From Bacillus sp. MUM 116 (GTDB taxonomy: Bacteria > Bacillota > Bacilli > Bacillales > Cytobacillaceae), in assembly GCF_001866655.1 (NCBI RefSeq), contig NZ_MLYR01000044.1, positions 1 through 64,000 on the forward strand: 64,000 bases of DNA, given 5' to 3'. Shown here one piece after another: positions 8,501 to 16,680 of this stretch. Made by a program: the position numbers and the translations under genes. The notes beneath the pieces were generated by a model. It did not search any database, had not been told where the DNA came from, and saw nothing but the letters and a program-made list of their open reading frames with translations. Each line of letters begins with the position of its first letter. The first letter of the stretch is position 1.

Positions 8501-11256
8501 ACGATTGCCCATCCAGTTGGATTGGAAATGCTAATACTTTTATTTCCAAACTTGGATGTTGTTGACCATGCAAACGTAGCTGTTTTACCAGTTTCGGTTG
8601 CTTTTGTCCAGTTATCCGGCCAGTTATCCGTATTACTATCAAGTTCAAAACTTGAGTTAGCCAGCTTATTATCTGCTACAGACATAGGTTTCGTATCATA
8701 TTCCTGATTCCCATTTGCATCGTATCGACTGGCTGACGTTTGAACATTTGCGTCAGTCGATTCCGTTTGATTGTTATTTGAATCATAATCGGATGAAGTG
8801 ATATTACTATTAAAATCTTGTTCTTTTGTTAGATTATTTTGGCTATCATACGTGTTATTGCTAGTTTGACCACCTGGAAGCTGTACCGATGTAATGTTTC
8901 CATTCCCATCGTACGTATAAATATATTTACTCGTGCCACCCGTTTTATTGGTGTTTGGATCTTGGACCTGAGTAAGGTTGTTATTATTGTCGTACGTATA
9001 CGTAGTAATGGCTTTGTTTGCAGAATCCAATGGATTTTCAGTTACTTGAACCACATTGCCATTTGCCGTATAGGTGTAATCAATTCGCTTTCCTTCTCCG
9101 TCCGTTACAGACGTCACTAGATTCGTCGTATCATAAGAGTAAGTTGTTGTGCTCGTTTGTAAGGTTCCATTGATGGTAATTGGTTTACTAATAGTCTTAA
9201 CCCTATTGGAAGTATCGTAACTAATAGTCGTTGTGATGTTTCGTGCATCCTTAATTCCTGTCAGTCCATGGTTAGAATCATAGGACAACGTCGTAATTTT
9301 TCCAGCTGCATCTGTAACAGTTGTTAAATTACCGGATCCATCATATCCATAATTAATAGTGTGATTTGCTGGATCTGTTATGCTTGAAACATACCCATTG
9401 GTCCCATACGTTAAAGTTGTACTTCTTGATGAAGCGTCCTTTAAAGTTGTTAATTTTCCACTTCCATCATAAGTAAATGTCGTCTTATTTCCATTACTAT
9501 CGACAATAGAAGACAACTTTCCACTTGTATTATAGTTCTCTTTTGTTCCGTCTGTTTGGGTGATGGTGTAGGTTCCATCCCCATTTTTCTCAAGTGTTAA
9601 ATAGTCACCACCAGCAGTTACATATCCTCCACCAATCTTTTGTCCAAAGATGTGCCGCGTATTATCTTCATCGATCAGCGTAATAGGACCAGTTCCACCA
9701 TCTACGAGTCTCTTTTCAACATTACTAGTCCATCCATATCCAAACAATCCCGCAACATCAGATTTACGATTGTTATATGTACGAGTCATACTTACTGGTA
9801 CGCCACGTCCTGGAATAGATAAATCATTTTTCTGATAAACTAAATTTCCATTTGCAGGATTTACTCCATCTTTGGTAAGACTCCAATAATCTTCTGTACC
9901 TATTGGGTCAACTGTATAGTTAATCGTCAATTGCGGAGTATTATTTACATTATTTACTGTAGTAAATGTACGGTACGGTGAAGTCGTTTCATTTTGTTGT
10001 TTTAGCATGAATCCATAGTTTGGAGTTACTCCATTATACCAATCTTTTACCAATTGTGTAATCGTCCACTGCCAATAAGCATTCGATGAGTTACTTGTAA
10101 CCGTAGTTTCTGGAGTCGATTGGGTGGTTGGCAGTGTATTCCATGTTACAGAATTAGTCCAACTGCTCGTGATTCGATTTAAATCGACTGACACATTGGT
10201 GGCATCTACTTGAGTCTGATAGGCTTTAAACGTAGCACTAGATATTTTGCTATCACTTGGTAAACTAGGTAAGTAAAATTGAACAAGACCACGAGTAGAG
10301 CCAAAATAACTGTTATATCCTGTATCCATGTACGTATTACTAGAATAGATGGAGGTCGGGAATGAGCTAGCGACAAAGTTATCCCGTTGAACATCCCAGG
10401 TATCAATGGATGGATCAATTGTAACTGGATATTTCGTTTTAGGATCTTTCAAGAAATCTTCGTCCGCTACGACATCAACATAGGTTTTTCCTTTTTCTTC
10501 ACGAAGTTTGAGGTTAACCTTGTCTGAATACTTACCATTAGCATCTGTCATAAATAGGTTTTTAAAGTACCAAACTTTCTTACTTTTTGAATCTGTAAAG
10601 CTGATTGAACCGTCTTTCCCTACAACGGGTTTAACCCCATTGACCTTTAATTCAAAACTAAAGGTATTTTGATGATATTGTTGCAAAATAAGATCTTCTT
10701 TTAAGGTATCTCCTTCAATACGATAACGCGCATCGGTATCTGTAAAGATTCCCGGATAGGTGATTTCGTTTCCTTTGATAATACCTTTGACGCTTTTCGC
10801 TTGAACAGGAACAAGGGAAACACTTTTTCCGTCTTTTTCAACGGACGCTAAATCTCCTGTTCCAGACTGATCTGCTAACAACGTTTTTACATCACTAGCC
10901 GTATTCTCCTGTTTCCCTTCTTTTTTATTAGATTTAAGGGTATTATCAATCTTCTTCCATTTTTTATCGGTTGGATCTTGATAAAATTGAGGATCTAAAA
11001 AGACTTCTTCTGTAAAACTTCCATCTGGATTCAGATAACGAGTCGAATACTTGGTTCGCTTACTTGTTAATTCCAGTTTGTTTTTAGGAAGTTTATTCGG
11101 GATTTCCCCAACATCTGCTTTTTCAGTTTGCTTATTAGGGGTCCTACCGGTCACACCTGGGGCTGCTTTAGCAAAATTAGGCCCTACTAAACTAAAAGCA
11201 ATACAAAAGGATAAAACAATTGACACATAACGATAAAAATACTTAAATAAATGCAT
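5545..11256 (-). CDS. Rhs/WapA-type polymorphic toxin with C-terminal RNase-like tip
   Basis: A secreted, contact-dependent antibacterial protein of about 1,903 residues. It starts at the ATG at 11256 (AAGGAAGAAAG upstream). A signal peptide (YVSIVLSFCIAFSLVGP...AKA) comes first, then a DNRLRE-type module near residues 290-440 (DTWDVQRDNFVASSFPTS), a pre-repeat EDYWSLTKDGVNPANGNL segment, many YD repeats (YDxxGNxTxxTD), two carbohydrate-binding-like inserts (NLIDNSSFERNSG), and the Rhs core end (YRYAGYRYDNETGLYYLMTR and RYYDSNVGRFITMD). The tip has YYRRHIRDEHILPW and ends MLIHSAYPVYSISF. The histidines and the closing SAYP strand suggest a BECR-fold ribonuclease, which is inference. The immunity gene follows directly. 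The AT-rich 11257-11523 gap upstream should hold the promoter. Confidence 0.93.
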   Translation of the reverse strand: MHLFKYFYRYVSIVLSFCIAFSLVGPNFAKAAPGVTGRTPNKQTEKADVGEIPNKLPKNKLELTSKRTKYSTRYLNPDGSFTEEVFLDPQFYQDPTDKKWKKIDNTLKSNKKEGKQENTASDVKTLLADQSGTGDLASVEKDGKSVSLVPVQAKSVKGIIKGNEITYPGIFTDTDARYRIEGDTLKEDLILQQYHQNTFSFELKVNGVKPVVGKDGSISFTDSKSKKVWYFKNLFMTDANGKYSDKVNLKLREEKGKTYVDVVADEDFLKDPKTKYPVTIDPSIDTWDVQRDNFVASSFPTSIYSSNTYMDTGYNSYFGSTRGLVQFYLPSLPSDSKISSATFKAYQTQVDATNVSVDLNRITSSWTNSVTWNTLPTTQSTPETTVTSNSSNAYWQWTITQLVKDWYNGVTPNYGFMLKQQNETTSPYRTFTTVNNVNNTPQLTINYTVDPIGTEDYWSLTKDGVNPANGNLVYQKNDLSIPGRGVPVSMTRTYNNRKSDVAGLFGYGWTSNVEKRLVDGGTGPITLIDEDNTRHIFGQKIGGGYVTAGGDYLTLEKNGDGTYTITQTDGTKENYNTSGKLSSIVDSNGNKTTFTYDGSGKLTTLKDASSRSTTLTYGTNGYVSSITDPANHTINYGYDGSGNLTTVTDAAGKITTLSYDSNHGLTGIKDARNITTTISYDTSNRVKTISKPITINGTLQTSTTTYSYDTTNLVTSVTDGEGKRIDYTYTANGNVVQVTENPLDSANKAITTYTYDNNNNLTQVQDPNTNKTGGTSKYIYTYDGNGNITSVQLPGGQTSNNTYDSQNNLTKEQDFNSNITSSDYDSNNNQTESTDANVQTSASRYDANGNQEYDTKPMSVADNKLANSSFELDSNTDNWPDNWTKATETGKTATFAWSTTSKFGNKSISISNPTGWAIVQSDKIPYVTGDKYIVSGYVKTSGTTGTSVVKVEFLDSTGAWISEKQAYTLKGTQDWTRIQAVIDSVPANTASIRVSVGLNAGSGTAYFDGVQLEKGTVLSAYNLIDNSSFERNSGLNSIPDNWTTSGNLSSTNDGIDKNVNSGDDNVYTGTYAFKMTGEKGKNKYIKQHIILSGDATTPLTLSGWSKQVGADSNGGNYALQVQINYTDSTVGNFANDFSKTTTDWQHVAAQVKPTKAFNSIDVYYYYYDQLGTAWFDAMRLELGDSFTFNTHDAGGNYLTNVDNSASSISYTYDGVGNQTSMTDGKGKKTTFAYDALNRLTKVTDANLGDTSYGYDGVGNQTLITDANNHVTNYGYNEWNLISSMTNPLNQVIQFGYDKNGNRTKVTFPKGDSVSYTYNGLNRMDSISYNGVKKWDLAYDANGNLTSATDSAGKSTTYTYDKNNRVTQMAEGASNKIDYVNDNNGNPTSLTVTAGATSVSTGYTFDPQNQVTALSRNGANQAKFVYDEQGNVISVNRSNGTYTSYEYDDANRLKSVKNYNNAGSLLDSYSYTYDANGNRTSVVTSSGTISYQYDALNQLTQETLLGGTTIAYQYDAVGNRTKKTVTQGSTNTTTNYTYDAANQLTAVNGQAYTYDANGNLTNNGSNTFIYDVENHLIEVKKSDGTSLATFTYNQDGKRTSMTTSTGTTYFHYSGDKVIYETDSNNNIVADYTWDDKGNPVTMTKSGTTYYYHVNGHGDVTSLTDASGNIVAQYQYDAWGNIISSTGTMKDSNPYRYAGYRYDNETGLYYLMTRYYDSNVGRFITMDTFQGFDDDPLSLNQYDYTENNPVMLIDPNGTYAIVDDVVAGVAALGGLLAAITMLQTQMKYLLSKAYVTVKDRISRKYVLNDYYRRHIRDEHILPWAKGNGKNHFDSSWSQNFIYSTAIKIANNPALLLHQDFKYFGSKMFYKMAPVIHGHTAILMKVPVNVGTMLIHSAYPVYSISF

Positions 11257-11523
11257 ATTGAATCTTTCTTCCTTTCTAAATAATTGAACAATCCGGATAG
11301 TCAACATGATTTTACCTAAATTAATAGATATTGGAAATCGTGAAAATATTGGTAAAAAAGGGCATTATTATTATATTTAAATTAAAATTAGGTTAAATTT
11401 ATTAAATTTAGTTATATCTCCGTATTATTTTACATTTAACGGATAAAAAATAGTGATTAACACCTATTTGATTTTAAATTCTTAATAATTAGTATTCTTA
11501 CAAATATTTGAAATTGAATTACC

Positions 11524-12030
11524 TTAATTTTGCACACTACTAAAAAAAAGGGCGCTGAAACTTCCAATCGATTGAAAACTCCTTGGACAAAAATGAGGAA
11601 AGTGGCTAGACACTATACGACTTAAATTTAATAAAAGAGATGTCCCCCTAAAGTATAAAGATATCAAACGTTGAAAAATGAATGTATAAAATATTGAGGC
11701 TAGTAAAAAATCAGTAATATGAGGATAATCGTATATAGTTTCTAAAATATCTAGCGAAAGTTCAATATCTGTAGAGCCTTTTAAATACTCATGGGCAGTC
11801 TTTGTTACCACATGTCTCGGTTCTATCCCAAGTAGCATAAGTCTCGTTTGTAATCCAGCTTCTCCCCGATCAAAATCACCATATGCAACTACACGACCTC
11901 CATCTTACTGAGCCACTTCACGAACTATTTCTACAAATTTCTCATAAGCAAAGACGGAGCCAAAATCTTGTTTTGCAGTTTTTTCTATATTTTCAAAGTC
12001 GAAAATATGGCTACAAACATAGTAAATCAT
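11524..12030 (-). pseudogene. Broken NYN-domain (PIN-like ribonuclease) gene
   Basis: Minus-strand reading from an ATG at 12030 gives HIFDFENIEKTAKQDFGSVF and then EKFVEIVREVAQ, an in-frame TAA (11905-11907), and DGGRVVAYGDFDRGEAGLQT, RLMLLGIEPRHVVTKTAHEY, LKGSTDIELSLDILETIYD, YPHITDFLLAS. The DFENI start and the D-x-x-L-S-x-D motif match the NYN/LabA (DUF88) family of metal-dependent nucleases. After FLLAS the expected G-D-x-D-F core is replaced and the tail is degraded. With a premature stop and a missing catalytic aspartate region, it is not functional as a full enzyme. Confidence 0.75.
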
Positions 12031-12219
12031 CCTCAGTATATATTGTTATAAATTTTCTTGTTCCATTTCCTTTAGGCCCTAGTGACAGGGTTGCTGTCAT
12101 TTGCTGGTGGTACCCCGTACTGAATATAGGGAGCAGATAAGGTAGATAAAGAGTAGGATAGGAATTTTATGTAATAATTTGATGGACTTCAGCAGCAACC
12201 CTGTGGTTAGGACTAATAA

Positions 12220-12247
12220 AAACGGTAAGGTTTAATCCTAACCGTTT
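12220..12247 (-). terminator. Terminator of the RHH gene
   Basis: AACGGTAAGG (12221-12230) and CCTAACCGTT (12237-12246) form a 10-bp stem with one mismatch. On the minus strand it is followed by TTTTTATTAG. It lies about 50 bases past the stop of the minus-strand ribbon-helix-helix gene. Confidence 0.7.
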
Positions 12248-12294
12248 AAGGTACACGTAAAGTTTTCCTTTAGAACGAATAAACCTTAAAAAGC

Positions 12295-12549
12295 CTACCC
12301 TTTGATCCGGTCTTCCAAACATTTCTTTAAGTAATCCTCCAGGATGTTGTTGATGATGTTTGTTTTAATTCCCTTTTTCTTTCCGAAAAATTTAGCCTGA
12401 TAATCGATTTCCTCTTCAAGCCTTGCTAACAGGTCCCGGCGAACAAAGAATGTCGCCCGCACATATTTTTCTTCCCAATAAGGCTCGTTTTTGTTATGTT
12501 GCTCCATTGCGTCTTGCTGGTATTGATTTCTAGCAGTATCATCAATCAT
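12295..12549 (-). CDS. Small ribbon-helix-helix-like DNA-binding protein
   Basis: 84 residues with a polar N-terminal arm. It then has VRATFFVRRDLLARLEEEID, a strand followed by an amphipathic helix, and a second helix IKTNIINNILEDYLKKCLED. This is the strand-helix-helix layout of MetJ/Arc-type plasmid regulators. A very strong AGGAGG lies 7-8 bases before the ATG. A perfect 22-bp palindrome (12564-12585) sits just upstream in the divergent promoter region, so autorepression and control of the divergent 55-codon gene are likely. Family assignment is from pattern, not from close similarity. Confidence 0.65.
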   Translation of the reverse strand: MIDDTARNQYQQDAMEQHNKNEPYWEEKYVRATFFVRRDLLARLEEEIDYQAKFFGKKKGIKTNIINNILEDYLKKCLEDRIKG

Positions 12550-12563
12550 GTGTGGTCCTCCTA

Positions 12564-12585
12564 TCGTAAACGTATACGTTTACGA
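12564..12585. promoter_or_regulatory. Perfect 22-bp palindromic operator
   Basis: TCGTAAACGTA followed by TACGTTTACGA is an exact 22-bp palindrome. It is placed between the RHH gene start (12549, minus) and the plus-strand 55-codon gene (12638). A dimeric or tetrameric RHH repressor is the obvious candidate binder, although nothing in the sequence proves it. Confidence 0.7.
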
Positions 12586-12637
12586 CTTTTAGCATACATG
12601 AGGAAATCCTGCTGTTCAAGAGAAAGGCTGCGGATAT

Positions 12638-12805
12638 ATGGAAAAAGTCGAAAAAAAGATGTCTGCCTATTATTGTGCGAAACAGTATCCGATTGAGGAA
12701 ATGAAACAGCTCCCAGATGAATATCCAAACTGGTATTACCCGGAATGTTACCCTGAAGTGTTAGAAGCGCATTGTAAGCTTCCCTGGAACTGGAAACGGT
12801 ATTAG
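12638..12805 (+). CDS. 55-residue hypothetical protein
   Basis: A small gene with AGAAAGG about 10 bases before the ATG. The protein begins MEKVEKKMSAYYCAKQYPIE and ends LEAHCKLPWNWKRY. It has an aromatic and cysteine-rich centre (YPNWYYPECYPEVLEAHC) with well-formed codon usage. I do not recognise the family. It is divergent from the RHH gene across the palindromic operator and lies 76 bases upstream of the DNA ligase gene on the same strand, so all three may share regulation. Confidence 0.55.
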   Translation: MEKVEKKMSAYYCAKQYPIEEMKQLPDEYPNWYYPECYPEVLEAHCKLPWNWKRY

Positions 12806-12881
12806 CCCTTTTCTTTCTTTCTATCAATCCCCTAATATTTGTAAGGTATATCCATGCTATCATGGGATAGAGGTGAGAAAA

Positions 12882-13721
12882 ATGTATCTGAGCCCTATGC
12901 TTCTGTATAAGTCTGATGATGGAGCATTCAATGATCCAAATTTCATTTCCGAGTTAAAATGCGATGGATTTAGACTTATATATTCATATATGGAACAAAA
13001 GAAATTGTTTACACGTCATAAAACGGATATCTCACAGCGTTTTCCTGAATTATTGGCGCTTGATATCCCGAAAGGTACCGTGCTTGACGGGGAAGTGGTC
13101 ATGATGGATTCGAATGGCAAAATTGATTTCGAAGCAGTCATTGCAAGATTCGCTGTAACGAACACAGACCGAATCAAAATCCTTTCCGAGATGGAGCCGG
13201 TCAGTTTCGTCGCCTTTGATGTTTTGGTGTATGAAGGTGAGAAGGTCACGAACCTTCCGCTTTATAGGCGCAAGGAATTGCTCAATGAACTGATCCCGGA
13301 TGATACTCCGGTTTTATCAAAAGTCTTAAGTATCGATGGGAACGGAGAAGCTTTGTTCAATCTTATTAAACAGCAAGACCTTGAAGGAATTGTCCTGAAG
13401 AAAAAGGACAGTATCTACGAGATCGGGAAACGCAGCCATTCGTGGCTTAAGATAATTGATTATAAGCACGCTTCAGTCATCGTGAATGGATACAGGAAAG
13501 AGGAATTCGGTTGGCTGCTGTCCTTTGAAGACGGCAAATATGCCGGCATCATGGAGCTTGGCGTGCCAAAAGAAGCGCGAAAACACATTTATCAGCAGAA
13601 AAAAATCGATGAAAATGAGAAGTATGTCTTCATTGAGCCGATTTCCGTATCGGTCAAATACCGGAACATCACAAAAGCCGGACTTTTAAGACTACCTTCA
13701 TTCGTTTGCTTTAATAATTAA
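12882..13721 (+). CDS. ATP-dependent DNA ligase
   Basis: Joins DNA nicks through an adenylated lysine. The nucleotidyltransferase motif I is ELKCDGFR (Lys26), motif III is VSFVAFDVL, motif IV is DLEGIVLKK and motif V is SWLKIID. A short OB-fold follows and ends SVKYRNITKAGLLRLPSF. At about 279 residues it is the minimal single-subunit type seen in Bacillus (YoqV-like) and phages. A GAGGTGAG ribosome site points to the ATG at 12882 rather than the upstream in-frame GTG at 12873. The gene is noticeably GC-richer than its neighbours, which suggests separate acquisition. A strong terminator follows. Confidence 0.92.
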   Translation: MYLSPMLLYKSDDGAFNDPNFISELKCDGFRLIYSYMEQKKLFTRHKTDISQRFPELLALDIPKGTVLDGEVVMMDSNGKIDFEAVIARFAVTNTDRIKILSEMEPVSFVAFDVLVYEGEKVTNLPLYRRKELLNELIPDDTPVLSKVLSIDGNGEALFNLIKQQDLEGIVLKKKDSIYEIGKRSHSWLKIIDYKHASVIVNGYRKEEFGWLLSFEDGKYAGIMELGVPKEARKHIYQQKKIDENEKYVFIEPISVSVKYRNITKAGLLRLPSFVCFNN

Positions 13722-13757
13722 CTCGCCTGAAGGGAATCCTGGGCGAGTTATATTTTT
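13720..13757 (+). terminator. Terminator of the DNA ligase gene
   Basis: AACTCGCC (13720-13727) pairs with GGGCGAGTT (13741-13749), followed by ATATTTTTTCC. It overlaps the end of the ligase gene. Confidence 0.85.
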
Positions 13758-13794
13758 TCCTCTTTATATCGATAACCAAGTCAAAAAATAGTAG

Positions 13795-13825
13795 AGAAAA
13801 ACAATAAAGCTGGCTTTCGCCAGCT
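13795..13825 (-). terminator. Terminator at the end of the conjugation operon side
   Basis: AGCTGGC / GCCAGCT with a TTTC loop (13808-13825). On the minus strand it is followed by TTATTGTTTTTC. It lies just past the stop of the small minus-strand membrane protein. Confidence 0.65.
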
Positions 13826-13843
13826 GTTCTCCCAATATCCACT

Positions 13844-14074
13844 TTAATCATTTTCAAAAAAGAAAAATCCTAGTAAACTTAAAATTAAAAGTACTCCTAA
13901 CGTACTTAGAACTAAAAAACCGATACCACCTACCAAAAATAACGCTTTTGGAAAAATAAAAGCCACAATTAATCCAATAAGTAAGATCCATATAATGGAC
14001 TTGAATGTTACTTTGAGAAGTTTCCAGATAATATAACCAAAAATAATTCCGATAAGGATATGGGTTATCAGCAT
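13844..14074 (-). CDS. Small integral membrane protein
   Basis: 76 residues, almost all hydrophobic, with two to three predicted membrane helices (ILIGIIFGYIIWKLL, IIWILLIGLIVAFIF and LFLVGGIGFLVLSTLG). It has no recognised domain. A good AAGGGGGT site precedes the ATG. It follows the VirD4-type gene on the same strand with an 80-base gap and precedes a terminator, so it could be the last gene of the conjugation transcript. Its role is unknown. Confidence 0.6.
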   Translation of the reverse strand: MLITHILIGIIFGYIIWKLLKVTFKSIIWILLIGLIVAFIFPKALFLVGGIGFLVLSTLGVLLILSLLGFFFFEND

Positions 14075-14155
14075 AAGACATACCCCCTTAAAAATATTTT
14101 GTAAACAATATCATATCAGGTTAAAAAAAAAATTCCTACTAGAATTATCTGGGTA

Positions 14156-16678
14156 CTACCCTACAAACTCTTCATCTGCTTCCGTCTCTGTAACAACCTT
14201 TTCCTCCTTGGACTCATTGGTCTTTTCCATACTCTCTTTTACCTTAGAAAGAAGCTCTTTTGTAGAAATAGATACAGATTCTAATTTAAATTGTTGCTTA
14301 ATTTGGTCTTCTGAAGGATTAACCACAGCATTCGCTGTGGTAACTGATTGAGCAGCAGCCACTTGAGCCAGGGCTGGAATCTTTTCTCGTGCAGCCGCAA
14401 CCAATTGTTGTTGTTTTCTTTGCTCCTGTTCACGTTCTGCAAGCTCTTTTTCCTGTAACTCCTGCTGCCTTTTTACTTCGATATCCTGTTTTATTTCCCC
14501 TTGGGATTTTTTACCTAGTCCCTCAAGTTCTTTAATCCTTTCTTCTAAGGATGTTTTTGTTTCAAAGTCTTGCTGTAATGTAAACATTTCACGCTTTCTA
14601 AAGTAACGTTTACCCTTAATAATTTCTCCATCTTTATCCTTGTATAACTCAAACTGAAAAGCCTTTTTACCCTTAAAAGGAGAGGTATTATCCGTTATAA
14701 CAAGTACAGTATCTTCTTCTAAAGTCTGAATTTCGTTTGAATCAAAAAGATTCCTCCTTGCATACTGCGTTGATTGACTACTTGTATTACCATGATTACC
14801 ACTACTTGTTGACTTATTATCAACCTGAATCGTTGTTGGTCCCAGAGTCTTAGAAAAATATTCTGCTGTTTCATATTCCGACGCTTTTAAAATCACTTTT
14901 ACAGAACAGTTCGCAATAATTATTTTTGCATCTGTTTTACCATATTCCTTCTCTAACTGAGAGGGATCTTGTATGATAGGTAATGCTGAGATACCATATC
15001 CTCGGCAGGTACTTAAAAACTTCCCGAAATTCGGTATTTTTCCTAGGTTTGTAAACTCATCCAGAATCATTTTAAGTGGAACATACAACTTTGAATCATT
15101 CTCGGCACCTACTTTATACAGCTCGCTCATAAGTTGACGGATAAATAAATTAATTAAACTTTTCCAAGTATCGTCGAGCGGTTCTAAGATCATATACACG
15201 ATCATTTTTTTTCGTCCTAAATCCCCTAGCTGGAAATCACTTACTCGAGTGAATCTTGTTACTGTCTGACTTGTGAAGTCTGCTAATGTTGTCAGTAATG
15301 AGATAATAATGCCTGAACGTACTCTGTCTTCTGATTTTTTATATCCAAGTTCGTAAGAAATACGAGCTGGATGTTTATAAGGAAGAGATAAAAACAGACG
15401 ATCCAATTCAGCTTCATCATCACCTTCTTTTATTTTCGTATCAAATTCCCTTAGGACATCAATTATCCCTTCTACATTACGTTTCAAAGGATGTAATTCG
15501 TTATCGACAAACAAGATGAGTGAGCGAAGCAACGAAACTTGCGAGTTGTACCAGATATCCTTCTTCTCAGGATTATTTTTAGATGAAACGAAAGCTTCTG
15601 CTGCAATGGATGCTTCGACTTCCTCTCGAACACAATCTAGACTATTCCATCGATTTGAAATTCGCATATTTGTAAAGTTAATAACCTTCACTTCATAGCC
15701 TTGTTTTTCTTTAATAGCTGCTGTGTTCTCAAACAATTCACCTTTGACATCTGTCACAAAAATACTAGCTTGCGTTTCATGGATAATATTTGGATATGCT
15801 ACAGCTTGTGTTTTGTAAGAACCTGAGCCACCAACGAACAATACGTTTGTGTTCCCAAGTTTACTATTGCGATGTTGAATAACAGGCGAACCTTCAAAAC
15901 GACAAATGATATTCCCCATTCGATCCGTGAATTCTTCAAACAATTGTGCTGAGTATTCCCTGATATAATCTTGAGAGTAAGGGATGTATTGAGATAATGT
16001 ATCAAGGTCGACATCTCGTAATGCTATACGACCTCGTTTTCCAGCTTTCTCATAATACAAATAATGTTTTGGAATTTTAGCCACTTCTTGTTTTATAAAC
16101 TCTTCTCGTTCTGCCTCTAATAACTCCATTGCTTCTTCATAAACACGATCTACTTGAAACCCTTCTGATGCTCGTAATTCTGCGGTATGTTCTGCAATTT
16201 TTTTCACTAATTCAGGCTTCGGTTCATACCCATCTTCTTCCATCCGAATTCTTTTTTTCTCTGTATCTACTTGTTTTTGTAGCTCGAAGGAACGGTTTAA
16301 ATCTTTCATAAAGATGTCTTTTTTCATCTTCTGAGAAAAATAACGAGGATTAAAAATTTCTCTTACTGAAGCCCATTTCCCCTTGCCGTATCCTCCGTGT
16401 TGGTGAGCTTCTTTATATGTACCTTCGGTACCATCTTTTAAACGCAGATAAAACAGATAACACAAAAGTAAAAGAAGCGGTTGCCCTACTTTAAAGGGCA
16501 TTTGCGCCCAAGCCGTTTTCAGCAAGAGCGCAGGATGTTGAACAAGGGAAATTAGTGATTCTATCGAATTTAAGGGGGCTTTAATCGCAATCGGTACAAC
16601 CGCCATTACAACAGCAAGACATACATCGATTAAAATAAATAGGAATAGCACCATGAGTAACGAACCGATGTTTTTCAT
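14156..16678 (-). CDS. VirD4/TraG-type conjugative coupling ATPase
   Basis: Hexameric inner-membrane ATPase that brings the relaxase-DNA complex to the secretion channel. 840 residues. Two N-terminal membrane segments (about 5-32 and 62-80) are followed by a Walker A box VGGSGSYKT (282-290), VTDVKGELF, a Walker B LDEFTNLG (about 538-545), and the TraG/VirD4 stretch CRGYGISALPIIQDPSQLE. The C-terminal 150 residues are Gln/Glu/Lys-rich and probably coiled-coil, a likely substrate-docking tail. It starts 2 bases after the EssB-like gene with GGGGAG upstream. It is the last large gene of the operon. Confidence 0.93.
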   Translation of the reverse strand: MKNIGSLLMVLFLFILIDVCLAVVMAVVPIAIKAPLNSIESLISLVQHPALLLKTAWAQMPFKVGQPLLLLLCYLFYLRLKDGTEGTYKEAHQHGGYGKGKWASVREIFNPRYFSQKMKKDIFMKDLNRSFELQKQVDTEKKRIRMEEDGYEPKPELVKKIAEHTAELRASEGFQVDRVYEEAMELLEAEREEFIKQEVAKIPKHYLYYEKAGKRGRIALRDVDLDTLSQYIPYSQDYIREYSAQLFEEFTDRMGNIICRFEGSPVIQHRNSKLGNTNVLFVGGSGSYKTQAVAYPNIIHETQASIFVTDVKGELFENTAAIKEKQGYEVKVINFTNMRISNRWNSLDCVREEVEASIAAEAFVSSKNNPEKKDIWYNSQVSLLRSLILFVDNELHPLKRNVEGIIDVLREFDTKIKEGDDEAELDRLFLSLPYKHPARISYELGYKKSEDRVRSGIIISLLTTLADFTSQTVTRFTRVSDFQLGDLGRKKMIVYMILEPLDDTWKSLINLFIRQLMSELYKVGAENDSKLYVPLKMILDEFTNLGKIPNFGKFLSTCRGYGISALPIIQDPSQLEKEYGKTDAKIIIANCSVKVILKASEYETAEYFSKTLGPTTIQVDNKSTSSGNHGNTSSQSTQYARRNLFDSNEIQTLEEDTVLVITDNTSPFKGKKAFQFELYKDKDGEIIKGKRYFRKREMFTLQQDFETKTSLEERIKELEGLGKKSQGEIKQDIEVKRQQELQEKELAEREQEQRKQQQLVAAAREKIPALAQVAAAQSVTTANAVVNPSEDQIKQQFKLESVSISTKELLSKVKESMEKTNESKEEKVVTETEADEEFVG

Positions 16679-16680
16679 CT

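Noticed and set aside
5545-11256. Several plus-strand frames of 60-93 codons under the first Rhs gene, and minus-strand frames under the second
   Set aside because: They are antisense shadows of YD-repeat coding DNA without ribosome sites.
12561-12863. 100-codon minus-strand frame across the RHH/ligase gap
   Set aside because: It is antisense to the 55-codon gene and covers the palindromic operator; no start signal.
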